From NCBI RefSeq assembly GCF_001661345.1, contig NW_017962926.1, positions 370,241 to 434,240 of the forward strand: 64,000 nt of DNA, read 5' to 3'. Numbering within the stretch: position 1 is the first letter of the stretch; each line of letters starts with the position of its first letter. This document shows, one piece after another, positions 21,456 to 33,028 of the stretch. The translations under genes were made by a program, and so were the position numbers. Below the pieces are notes generated by a model. That model made no database searches. It had not been told where the DNA came from and saw only the letters and a program-made list of their open reading frames with translations. Source of the DNA: Ascoidea rubescens DSM 1968 (Eukaryota > Ascomycota > Saccharomycetes > Ascoideales > Ascoideaceae).

Positions 21456-21731
21456 TTATGTTAAAGCCCTGCCTGTGTGTTGTGACCTTCGATAACCGGT
21501 TTCCGGCCGTTCGTTACGAGATAATACACCTTCGAGCATTCGTTCTAGTCGTTCAAATCCGGATGCAACATTCGATTCAATTAACTCAACTCTTTGATTT
21601 AATTCATTGATTTTGGAACCCATTAGTGGAGTATCAAGTTCCCTTTCGTTATCACTATTAGTGTTCTTGAGTTGGATGCTGTCAGGTTGACAGTCGTCGA
21701 AGGAAGGATAGAGATTTCTTCTAGTGCTCAT
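21456..21731 (-). CDS. Small coiled-coil ORF, unrecognised
   Basis: A 91-residue frame starting at a true ATG. It has an acidic N-terminal half and then a predicted amphipathic helix (INELNQRVELIESNVASGFERLERML) with heptad spacing, ending in a basic tail rich in Arg and Gln. No membrane segment or known domain was seen. It lies 194 bp upstream of the methyltransferase start on the same strand and 505 bp from divergent MCM6, so it has room for a promoter. Alternatives are a small structural coiled-coil subunit or the first piece of a decayed retrotransposon Gag. Composition around it is somewhat more GC-rich than the neighbouring genes. Confidence 0.4.
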   Translation of the reverse strand: MSTRRNLYPSFDDCQPDSIQLKNTNSDNERELDTPLMGSKINELNQRVELIESNVASGFERLERMLEGVLSRNERPETGYRRSQHTGRALT

Positions 21732-22039
21732 GACTTAGTAGACTTCTCTTTCCATTTCCTCTTCGTTTATTTTATTTCTATCTAACTATTTAGTGATTAT
21801 ATTTATATTGTTTGGATTGCAATCTTCATCAAGGTATTTGTGAATTAAATGTTTTTTGTGAAAACACAATTTTTGTTTCATAAGTGGTTAAGTCTTGTGT
21901 ATTTGGTTTGGGGCAACGGACAATAATGACTTCACGAACGTCCGAGTTCGGATTGTGTTTTCCGGTCACACCTCGTTTAACATAATGCTTATGTAAGTAA
22001 ATGTGATATTATCACATTGTTTAGGGCTTGTAAAATGAG

Positions 22040-22045
22040 ACGCGT
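22040..22045. promoter_or_regulatory. MluI cell-cycle box ACGCGT
   Basis: A perfect ACGCGT, the core recognised by MBF (Mbp1/Swi6) at G1/S, 192 bp upstream of the MCM6 start. A related ACGCGA occurs at 22075-22080. Presence of the word is certain; MBF control is inferred from the gene's role. Confidence 0.6.
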
Positions 22046-22081
22046 CCTTTTGAAGGTTGAGAAACTGCGTCAAAACGCGAC

Positions 22082-22094
22082 TTTCCCGATTAGG
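22082..22094 (+). promoter_or_regulatory. Early cell cycle box-like Mcm1 site
   Basis: TTTCCCGATTAGG matches TTTCCCNNTTNGG, the ECB consensus core. It contains a CC-N6-GG Mcm1 site (CCCGATTAGG). In Saccharomyces, ECBs drive M/G1 transcription of MCM genes, which fits the MCM6 gene 143 bp downstream. Confidence 0.6.
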
Positions 22095-22194
22095 TAGCTG
22101 CCTCTTTTGTTATTTTTTCATGTTTACTAACAGCTGAATCTTTCACTTTATGAGATCCACTATTTTGATAATATACCTTTACTATCTGGCTTGA

Positions 22195-25140
<2,946 letters not shown>

Positions 25141-25418
25141 ACCAATACCAATGTATCTTAAATATATCTTAAATATATCGAGACGCTGGAATCTGTAAGT
25201 TTCTGCAAAACGTTTTTCTGATTTTAAAGTTAAACGAGTCGAAATCTGAGAAGAGTGAAAAAATAAAAAACTGGAAGAGTTATTGAATGAGTAATCTGAT
25301 TGGGCTTTGAGTCTACAAGTACAAATACTCGTCATTTGAATTCTCATTTTTTTTATATTTCTGGTTTAGGGGTTTCTTAGTCAAGTACATAGATAAATAA
25401 ACACACAAAAACAAAAAA

Positions 25419-26388
25419 ATGGATTTAGTGAATCATCTAACTGACAGATTATTATTTGCAGTACCTAAGAGTAAGTGAAAAAATGGAAGCAAGTGGATTT
25501 TGACCAATATTTATGACTCACATATATGGACTAAATGCTAACAAAATATTTCCAGAGGGAAGACTTTACGAAAAATGTATTGGCTTGTTAAAGGGTGCTG
25601 ATATAAAATTCAATAGAAGCAAAAGATTGGATATTGCTTTGTGCACTAATTTGCCAATAGCATTAATTTTTTTACCAGCAGCAGATATTCCAACATTTGT
25701 GGGAGAAGGCCGTTGTTCTCTTGGTGTTACAGGAGTTGATCAAGTCAAAGAAAGTAATGTTGATGTTGACTTAGCCATGGACTTATTATTTGGTAGATGT
25801 AAGTTACAATTACAGGTTCCAGAAAATGGAGAACTTAAAAAACCACAAGATTTTATTGGAAAGACAATTGTTTCAAGTTTTACAAGCTTAACAAGAGAAT
25901 ATTTTGAAAAATTAGAAGGCAAAAAGGATATTACTACCAAAATTAAATATGTTGGTGGTTCAGTCGAAGCCTCTTGTGCATTAGGAGTGGCTGATGCAAT
26001 TGTTGATTTAGTTGAAAGTGGAGAAACCATGAGAGCAGCAGGTTTGATAGATATTGATACTATATTAGATACCTCAGCACACTTGATTATTTCAAAAAAC
26101 CCATCTCATCCAGAATTGGTGAATGTTATCAAAAGTAGAATTGAAGGTGTTTTAGCTGCACAAAAACATGTGCTATGTACTTATAATGCACCAAGATCAA
26201 TATTGCCAACGGTTTTGAAATTAACACCAGGTAGAAGAGCTGCAACAGTTTCTCCATTAGAAGTTGACGATTGGGTCTCTGTTTCATCGATGATCGAAAG
26301 GTCTAAGTCTGGAATCATCATGGATCAATTAAAAGAAGCCGGTGCATCTGATATTTTATTATTTGAGATATCCAATTGTCGTGTTTAG
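25419..26388 (+). CDS. HIS1: ATP phosphoribosyltransferase (two exons)
   Basis: HIS1 catalyses the first step of histidine synthesis: ATP + PRPP to phosphoribosyl-ATP. Exon 1 is 25419-25470, the intron is 25471-25555 (85 nt) and exon 2 is 25556-26388, giving 294 residues. The donor is GTAAGT, the branch point is TGCTAAC (25536-25542) and the acceptor is TTCCAG. Splicing joins exon 1, which starts MDLVNHLTDRLLFAVPK, to exon 2, which starts KGRLYEK, recreating the conserved N-terminus of yeast HIS1. Catalytic-fold marks are ADIPTFVGEGRCSLGVTGVD and VDLVESGETMRAAGL. The C-terminal regulatory domain (histidine feedback) ends in ASDILLFEISNCRV. An unspliced start at 25513 would lose the first strand. 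The intron also contains a perfect Gcn4 site. Confidence 0.97.
25514..25520. promoter_or_regulatory. Gcn4-type site TGACTCA inside the HIS1 intron
   Basis: A perfect TGACTCA general-control element lies in the intron, 95 bp downstream of the HIS1 ATG. Upstream of the gene I found only a six-of-seven match (TGAGTCT, about 25308). Its placement downstream of the start codon is unusual; function is inferred from the gene's role. Confidence 0.45.
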
Positions 26389-26568
26389 TGGCCAAGCAAT
26401 ATGATTGGATTTTTTTTATAGAAAATAGAAATAAGACTTTTATTTAGAATTTACTTAAAATGAACAGTTTTTGACCATTGAGGAACAAATTAAAAATTTT
26501 GATGGGTAATTAGCTCACCAAATAACGTTCATAGATGCAATCAACCTCAAAAACCATATAGATAGATT

Positions 26569-27013
26569 TTAAGCAGTAGAAACAATTTTAACACCAGTGT
26601 TTTTCTAAAGAATATTTTTTTAAAAAAAACATCAAGTTAGTAAAACTAGAAATATGTGAAATAAAGCAATTGAAAAAAAATGTGAGAGTGCTTACTTTCC
26701 ATTTTTCAAATTCCTGGTGGGTTTTCACCAATTCTTTAGATAATGTGTCCAAAGCCCCAACCATGCTCTCTATCTTGGTTTCTAATACTGGAATAACTTC
26801 TCTTGTAGTCTTTTTAACAATAACTCCACTTATCATTCTAAAGCATTTCCTGTCAGCAGGCACGCCTTTCAAAGTAGCTACAACAATCTTGTGCTCATCA
26901 TAGTCATTTTTTAGCTCTGTGATTTTCTCGTTGATCGACTTTATAGTATCTTGAAACCTCTCGTATTCAATCTGGAGCTGTTCCTGAGATATTTTTGGTT
27001 TGGGGGACGACAT
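26569..27013 (-). CDS. GIM4: Prefoldin subunit 2 (two exons)
   Basis: Beta-type subunit of the hexameric prefoldin (GimC) chaperone, which hands unfolded actin and tubulin to CCT. Exon 1 is 26696-27013, the intron is 26605-26695 (91 nt) and exon 2 is 26569-26604, giving 117 residues, close to the 111 of S. cerevisiae. The donor is GTAAGC, with a perfect TACTAAC branch point (26636-26642) and acceptor TTTAG. The body has DEHKIVVATLK, RKCFRMISGV and VLETKIESM, the two helices and beta-hairpin of PFD2, ending at EFEKWK. Exon 2 supplies KNTGVKIVSTA. Reading through the intron would give a hydrophobic, unconserved tail. The intron lies unusually close to the 3' end of the coding sequence. Confidence 0.95.
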
Positions 27014-27575
27014 TCTTCAACAGTTTCAGTATCTATAGCTTCTGCTCGCTGAAAAGGACTCGCTAAAAATTAACATCCAAAGGAAAAAAAAAGATTAAAG
27101 CTCTTGTGAAACTCGAACCGGAAACAGAATTCATTTTGGATCAAACTTAATCCATTACGCCACAGAGAAACAAAAGCAATCAGGGACAAGCCTTATTTGA
27201 CCCGAAATTTGCTGAATGATTCAGGTTGAATGTCCTGGTTCTGAAATTCTTTATATTTGTTAAACATAATAAAATAGTTGATTCTTGCTCATTTATCTCG
27301 AAATTTAAGGGTTCTACATTGTATCGTGTCCCTACTTTCCATCTCCATCTCTATCCTATTGTGTTCTTGGTCTGTTTAACCTTATGAGAATTTTTCATGA
27401 ATAGGGAATAACATCAATAAAAGTATATTATAAAATCAATTAATTATAGTTATAACTATATTGCTTTATTATCGCAATATTGTAAATTTGATTTTTTTTT
27501 TGAATCCACCTTATTTAATTTTTTTTTGAAACTTTTTCTCGGAAGTTATCATTGATTTTTTGAAGATTAACCAAG
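27014..27575. other. Intergenic region between GIM4 and TMA46
   Basis: Divergent promoter of about 560 bp. It includes a tRNA-like sequence on the minus strand (see the entry at 27099-27169). T-rich words precede the TMA46 ATG. Nothing else was recognised. Confidence 0.5.
27099..27169 (-). pseudogene. Degenerate tRNA-like sequence
   Basis: On the minus strand an A-box-like TGGCGTAATGG (27152-27162) and a B-box-like GGTTCGAGTTT (27109-27119) stand at normal tRNA spacing. A run of nine T (27084-27092) follows, as a Pol III terminator would. The A box equals that of yeast tRNA-Arg genes. However, the T stem does not pair, the acceptor stem has only about four good pairs, and the anticodon arm is broken. 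I read this as a decayed tRNA gene, perhaps tRNA-Arg, or as chance. Confidence 0.3.
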
Positions 27576-28790
27576 ATGCCTCCTAAAAAGAATGCCAAAG
27601 GAAATAAAGATCAAAATGCAAAAGCTAAGCAGAAACAAAAAACCAGAGAACTTTCTGATAAAACTTTTGGATTGAAAAATAAAAACAAATCTTCAAAAGT
27701 CCAGAAATTTGTTAAACAAGTCGAGTCACAAGCAAATGATGGGCTAAAGAAAAGACAAGAAGCTTTAGCGCAAAGAAGAGCTGAAGAAAAAAAGGCTGCT
27801 GAACTTGCGAGAAAAGAAGCTGCTTCTTTGTTCACTCCAATAATTCAACAAAAGGTTCCATTTGGAACAGATCCAAAATCGGTTTTATGTGCTTTCTTCA
27901 AAGAAGGGATGTGTAATAAAGGAAATAAATGTAAATTTTCTCACGACCTAAATATTGCAAGAAAAGGTGCTAAAAGAGATATGTATACAGACTCAAGAGA
28001 TAAAGAGGAGGAAAAAGAAAAAGAAGTTGAAGAGAAACAAAAAGACACTATGGAAGATTGGGATGAAGATAAATTAAGATCAGTCATTAAATCAAAATTA
28101 GGCAACCCCAAGACAACAACAGATAAAGTTTGTAAGTTTTTTATTGACGCTGTTGAAAATTGTAAATATGGTTGGTTTTGGACTTGTCCCAACGGTGGTG
28201 ACGCTTGTAAATATAAACATTCCTTACCAGAAGGTTATATTTTAAAGACAAAAGAACAGAGAAGATTGGAAAGATTGGCACAGGACGCTGAAAAGAAGAT
28301 AACTTTGGAGGAATTTATTGAAAATGAAAGACAAAAATTACCACCAAAAGAAAAACTAACTCCGATATCCTGGGAAACTTTTCTTAAGTGGAAAAAGGAA
28401 CATAAATTGAATAAATTGAATAAAAAAACAAACATCAATTCTCAGGGCAAGAAAATATTATCCGGTAAGGATGTGATATTACAAAGATTTGGTGATAAAT
28501 ATGTTGACAATAAACCGGTTAATGATATAAACAATCCATCTTCAACTGATGATAATTCTAATGATAATGAAGAAGTGGAAGATGTTGAAGATAATGCAGA
28601 ACATGGAACAGCTTGGGATTTATCTGAGTTCCAAAAACAACTCAAAGAAGCAGAAAAAAATGAAAATATTAAGGATTGGGGTGATGCTGAAAATATTGAG
28701 CTTTACTGGAATTCAGATAATCCAATTTTAAATAATGATAAAGCCACATCAACAAAGGTTAATACAGAAGCTGAATCTAAAGCTACTTGA
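27576..28790 (+). CDS. TMA46: CCCH zinc-finger, translation-machinery-associated protein
   Basis: Orthologue of yeast TMA46 and mammalian DFRP1 (ZC3H15), the partner of the GTPase RBG1/DRG1 on ribosomes. The 404-residue protein starts with a lysine-rich helical N-terminus (MPPKKNAKGNK). It has two CCCH fingers: LCAFFKEGMCNKGNKCKFSH (about residues 104-124) and a long-loop finger beginning VCKFFIDAVENCKYGWFW and closing CKYKH (about 182-216). The DFRP domain follows around ISWETFLKWKKEHK, and the C-terminus is acidic with IKDWGDAENIELYW. Length and domain order agree with the family. Confidence 0.93.
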   Translation: MPPKKNAKGNKDQNAKAKQKQKTRELSDKTFGLKNKNKSSKVQKFVKQVESQANDGLKKRQEALAQRRAEEKKAAELARKEAASLFTPIIQQKVPFGTDPKSVLCAFFKEGMCNKGNKCKFSHDLNIARKGAKRDMYTDSRDKEEEKEKEVEEKQKDTMEDWDEDKLRSVIKSKLGNPKTTTDKVCKFFIDAVENCKYGWFWTCPNGGDACKYKHSLPEGYILKTKEQRRLERLAQDAEKKITLEEFIENERQKLPPKEKLTPISWETFLKWKKEHKLNKLNKKTNINSQGKKILSGKDVILQRFGDKYVDNKPVNDINNPSSTDDNSNDNEEVEDVEDNAEHGTAWDLSEFQKQLKEAEKNENIKDWGDAENIELYWNSDNPILNNDKATSTKVNTEAESKAT

Positions 28791-29073
28791 GAATTTTTTA
28801 AATTATAGTTTATATATTATACATTATATATCGATTAATTTTTAATAATAGTTTATATTACACGGTTAAAAACTCAAATCTCCATTTTTTTTTATTTTTT
28901 TTTATTGTGTCTTGTTTCATTTCATTTTATTTTACTTTATGTTATCTTATTTTATTTTAACAACAAACAGAACAATGATAAAAAATTACAGAAAGAAAAA
29001 AGTAAAACATAAAATTTGGAAGAAAAAGCAGCATAAAAAGAAATAAAGTGCTAAAATTTGTATAATTTATAAT

Positions 29074-31779
29074 CTAATAATTTTGGCCATCAATTTTTTT
29101 TATTATATCCTCTCTTACATCTTCAATTTTATACCAAAATTTTAAATCCACATCATCAGGTAATGATTTAAGCTCAATTTTTAATCTTTGAATCCAGTAC
29201 TCAGCCTTTTTATCAGCCAACTGAGTGTTTGTCTTAATGTTTGTAGGTAAGCTTGTATAACTACTATTTTCTTTCAACTCATAAGCATAATCGCTTGGTG
29301 AATTGAACATGTTTGTTTCTAAATTTGGTAATTCAGTTGTTGTGTGAGAATGTTGAGAGTGCATTGGAGGTATACTTCTCCTATTAGTCGAGGAATAATT
29401 TGAAAAACTTTTAGTAGGAGTAAAATATTGAGAATTAGAAAAAGAATCTGTAAAGGCTCTTCTTGGCGGTGGTGGAGGTGGTGGTTCTTTTTTAGTGATT
29501 TCTTTTTGCAAATTATTTAATATAGGTTTTTGTTCATTTTTTTTTTCGTTAATTTGTTCTTGGTCGGTAGCTTTAACCATAGTAACAGAATTGGAGCTTT
29601 TTAAGTATTCTGGTTTCTTTGGAACAATTGGAGGCATTTTTCTTTTCAATGGAGCCTTAGTCAGATTATTAGATAATGTTTTGTTAGTATCAACCAATTG
29701 GATCAAGTTTTTATTCACGATATCAACTGATTGAATCAAGTTGTTATTTTTAGTATTTGACTGAGAATTATTAATGTTGTTGAATGGTTGTCTATTATTT
29801 GGATTGAGTGAGGCTCTCTTATTCTTATTCAAGACAGTTTTGATATGACTTTGAGCATTAAATAGCTCCATGGGAAGTGGAGTAGGTTTTGGAGGAGTTG
29901 GAACTTGCTTTGGGATGGTCAGTTGTCTTATTAATATATCTTCGTTTGTGGGATTTTTTCTTAGTGTAATTGGTTTATGAGATTCAATGTTCCAGTCATA
30001 ATCATCCTTTTCCATTTCATCTTCAGATGAGGTGACAGAGGAGTCAGAGCTATAGCCTTCATTTATTTTTAGTTGATTTTTATTTATTGATTTAGGGGTA
30101 TAATCGGAAGATTTATTATTAGACTTGTTTAAAATCTTTGAAAAGTTATTATTAATTCTACGAAAATTGATCAAATCTTCTCTTTGAATCAATATTTTTT
30201 TCAATTGGTTCAAAGTCTTAACATCATAACCAAAATCGCTGAAAGAATTGGGGACGATTCTAAGATATATTCCTAATACTTTTCCTGGAAACCTTCTGAC
30301 AATATCTGTGTAAGCTTCTAAATCTTGTTCTCCAGAATCACCCAATAGGATGAATTTTCTGTTTGGAAATTTTTGCAAAATAGTGTATAAACCAGGTCTT
30401 TTTCTTTCAACCGCTGGTTCCATGAAGCTATTTAAATAATTTCCAGAGTATTGCTTTAGATGGAAAGAGCCTGGAGGCATATTAGTTAGTTGAAAAAATT
30501 GAGAAATTATTGAGTATAATTGCCAAGGAGAATTGGAAACATAGTGAAATTTAATATCTTTAGAAGATTTTTTAGCATAGATTTCATTAAAAAAGTCAGA
30601 TATGCCTTCAAGAGTCCAATTTTTGATATCTTTGATAAAGACGTTATTGAATAGGTTTCTTTTATCGCTAACAACATCTGTTTTCTTAATTGTATCGTCT
30701 ATATCTGAGATTATACTGATGCCATTTTGATGTATAAACAAAGGTAATTGGAATTGAAAAATCTCGTTGTTTGAATCCACAAAAACGTGAATAATTGATG
30801 GTTTATAAGAAGATTTTAATAAGATATCAAATTTTCCATTGTAGTCTGTGGGTAGTGTTTTAGTTACGAGACTTTCAAATGGAACATCATGATCTGAACC
30901 AAGTTTAATAGTAATATTGACCTGTGGTAAAGACTTTGCCATAAAATATTTCAATCTCTCTTTTAATACATCTTCGGGATTTGCCTTTTTTCTTGGGGGT
31001 AAGCTTGTAGATGATTGACTATTTGAATTTGAATTTGAAATATATGGAGAGCGATTTGATTCGTTTTGGTTAATTAAATCAAGATTAGCTGGATTTGAGG
31101 CATTTCCCAGAGACGTGAGATTCATTTGATGGCCAGTTGTTGAAGAGATGAAATTTGTTGCCACTAAATTTGCTCCCGCCTTTAAGGGAGTCTCAATATT
31201 ACCATAATCAGTTGCGTTGGATCTGATTAGTTGTTTGGCAACAGTAAAGACTATTTTGTTTTTCTTTGACATAGTTTGTGGACAGTAAAACAACCAACCC
31301 CTTATGTTGACGTGGTATAGACTATCCTCTTGCCAGGTATATGAGGGATATAGAATGAACTGGGAATCCAAAGGAACAAAAATTTCATAATTATTCATTG
31401 CAGAAGCATTGGAGGCATTTGTTGTGGTTGAAGCCATCGTGGAAATATCATCATCATCGTCATCATCGCGATTATTATTGTATGGTCTTTGGCGGGCAAG
31501 GTCTCTGTCTTTGAACTCGTAGTTGTAGGCTGAAATTGATTTAGCTTTAACCTCAGAAGCTATTGTGTAGATTCCATCTAGGAGCTTCTTCTTTCTTGAT
31601 TTGTAGTTGTTGTTCTGGTATGAGTTTGATAGCGAAGAAGACTCAGATGTCGATATTGGGCGCTGTGGAAGGGGAGGCCTACATTCTGTATCTGGATCCA
31701 CGATCCCACTGGCATCAGAATCGTAGTTCTTGTGATTCAACAGACTCATGCTCGTTGGCCAGTGTGATGGAGCTGTCAT
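29074..31779 (-). CDS. APP1: Phosphatidate phosphatase APP1
   Basis: Mg2+-dependent phosphatidate phosphatase of cortical actin patches, converting phosphatidate to diacylglycerol. The 901-residue protein has the catalytic DxDxT-type motif in ISIISDIDDTIKKTDVV (about residue 358), FHYVSNSPWQLY, and FILLGDSGEQDLEAYTDIVRRFP, which together define the APP1 domain. An N-terminal PH-like region comes before it. The C-terminus is disordered and proline-rich, with a polyproline stretch (PPPPPPPRRAF) expected to bind SH3 proteins of endocytosis, as known for yeast APP1. The frame is open upstream to 31782, but the first ATG is at 31779. The adjoining transcription-factor gene on the same strand ends 281 bp upstream. 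Confidence 0.93.
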   Translation of the reverse strand: MTAPSHWPTSMSLLNHKNYDSDASGIVDPDTECRPPLPQRPISTSESSSLSNSYQNNNYKSRKKKLLDGIYTIASEVKAKSISAYNYEFKDRDLARQRPYNNNRDDDDDDDISTMASTTTNASNASAMNNYEIFVPLDSQFILYPSYTWQEDSLYHVNIRGWLFYCPQTMSKKNKIVFTVAKQLIRSNATDYGNIETPLKAGANLVATNFISSTTGHQMNLTSLGNASNPANLDLINQNESNRSPYISNSNSNSQSSTSLPPRKKANPEDVLKERLKYFMAKSLPQVNITIKLGSDHDVPFESLVTKTLPTDYNGKFDILLKSSYKPSIIHVFVDSNNEIFQFQLPLFIHQNGISIISDIDDTIKKTDVVSDKRNLFNNVFIKDIKNWTLEGISDFFNEIYAKKSSKDIKFHYVSNSPWQLYSIISQFFQLTNMPPGSFHLKQYSGNYLNSFMEPAVERKRPGLYTILQKFPNRKFILLGDSGEQDLEAYTDIVRRFPGKVLGIYLRIVPNSFSDFGYDVKTLNQLKKILIQREDLINFRRINNNFSKILNKSNNKSSDYTPKSINKNQLKINEGYSSDSSVTSSEDEMEKDDYDWNIESHKPITLRKNPTNEDILIRQLTIPKQVPTPPKPTPLPMELFNAQSHIKTVLNKNKRASLNPNNRQPFNNINNSQSNTKNNNLIQSVDIVNKNLIQLVDTNKTLSNNLTKAPLKRKMPPIVPKKPEYLKSSNSVTMVKATDQEQINEKKNEQKPILNNLQKEITKKEPPPPPPPRRAFTDSFSNSQYFTPTKSFSNYSSTNRRSIPPMHSQHSHTTTELPNLETNMFNSPSDYAYELKENSSYTSLPTNIKTNTQLADKKAEYWIQRLKIELKSLPDDVDLKFWYKIEDVREDIIKKIDGQNY

Positions 31780-32059
31780 CAATGAAGGTTGAGTATAAAC
31801 AATGGAATACTTTGGGCTGGAGAAGAAAGAAACAGCTGTTGGTGTCGCAGCTTCTACACTTGGTGGTTACTGAAAAGAAACTCGGGTCCAGTTTTCCATT
31901 GTTAAGGGTGTGCTGCAGACTCAAGCACAGATGCCTTTTCCGACAGCCATCGCCTTCGGATATCGCCAACCTTCTCAGCTTCCTCAGTCTTCCACAACTC
32001 TCTGGCCCAACTGCCAGAGAATCCAGCGAATGAGGCCAGCAACATGTTCGTTCGATGTG

Positions 32060-32909
32060 CTAGTTGGATATGCCCTCAAAGTTTTCGTCCCACTGGTCAA
32101 ACCAATGAAGGTTGGCGTAGAGGTTGGGATCATAGCTTGTTGTGTTGAAGTTTCGGTCCTTTTCGCTTTCACTGGACTGAAGACTGCCAGATGCACCGCC
32201 ATCGGCTGTGATCAGCTTGAGCTGCTGCTCAATCATGCTATTAGAGACTGGCGAGTTGCCATTAGTATTGGTGTTTCCTAAATAGAACTGCTCGCTGTTA
32301 GCATATAGCTTGGTAAGTTCATCGAGAGGATCCTCGGTATAGACATCGTTTCCATTCGTGATTCCTATTCCATTGAAGTTCCTTTGAAACACAGAGCTTG
32401 TGCTGAGATTGGAATTCGACCTAAACGAATTAAAGTTGATATTATTATTGCTGTTATTGCTATTGCTGTTATTGCTATTACCATTGTTACCATTGTTACT
32501 ATTGTCACTATTGTTACTATTGTTACTATTGTTACTATTGCTGCTGCTATTACCATTGTTCAAACCTGTTTGAGCCGGAGGCGGCACAATCCCGGCTTGT
32601 GATTGATAGTTCATTGATGGGCCACTTAGGGAGGAATAGCTATTGTTTCCATTAGATATACTACCTGGTCGTCTTGCCAACGATCCAACACTAGATAATT
32701 GAGAAGAGATCTGATTTTGCAATGATTGCTGAGGTTTTGAAAAATTGGAATTTTGCGATAGCGCAGGCGATGTAACAATAGGCTTATCTCTCACACTAGA
32801 AATCGGTGAGCTCGATTTCACTTCATTGGGATTTGAAGGCATACCTGAAATGGAAGATGAATTGTTTAAAATTCTTTGCAAAAAATCATTTCTATTCATT
32901 GTTTGGTTA

Positions 32910-32946
<37 letters not shown>

Positions 32947-32967
32947 TACTATTATTACTATTATTAC

Positions 32968-33028
<61 letters not shown>

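Noticed and set aside
21732-22100. A 5' LTR next to the small ORF at 21456-21731
   Set aside because: No matching TG...CA ends, primer-binding site or duplicate found; cell-cycle promoter elements explain part of the region.
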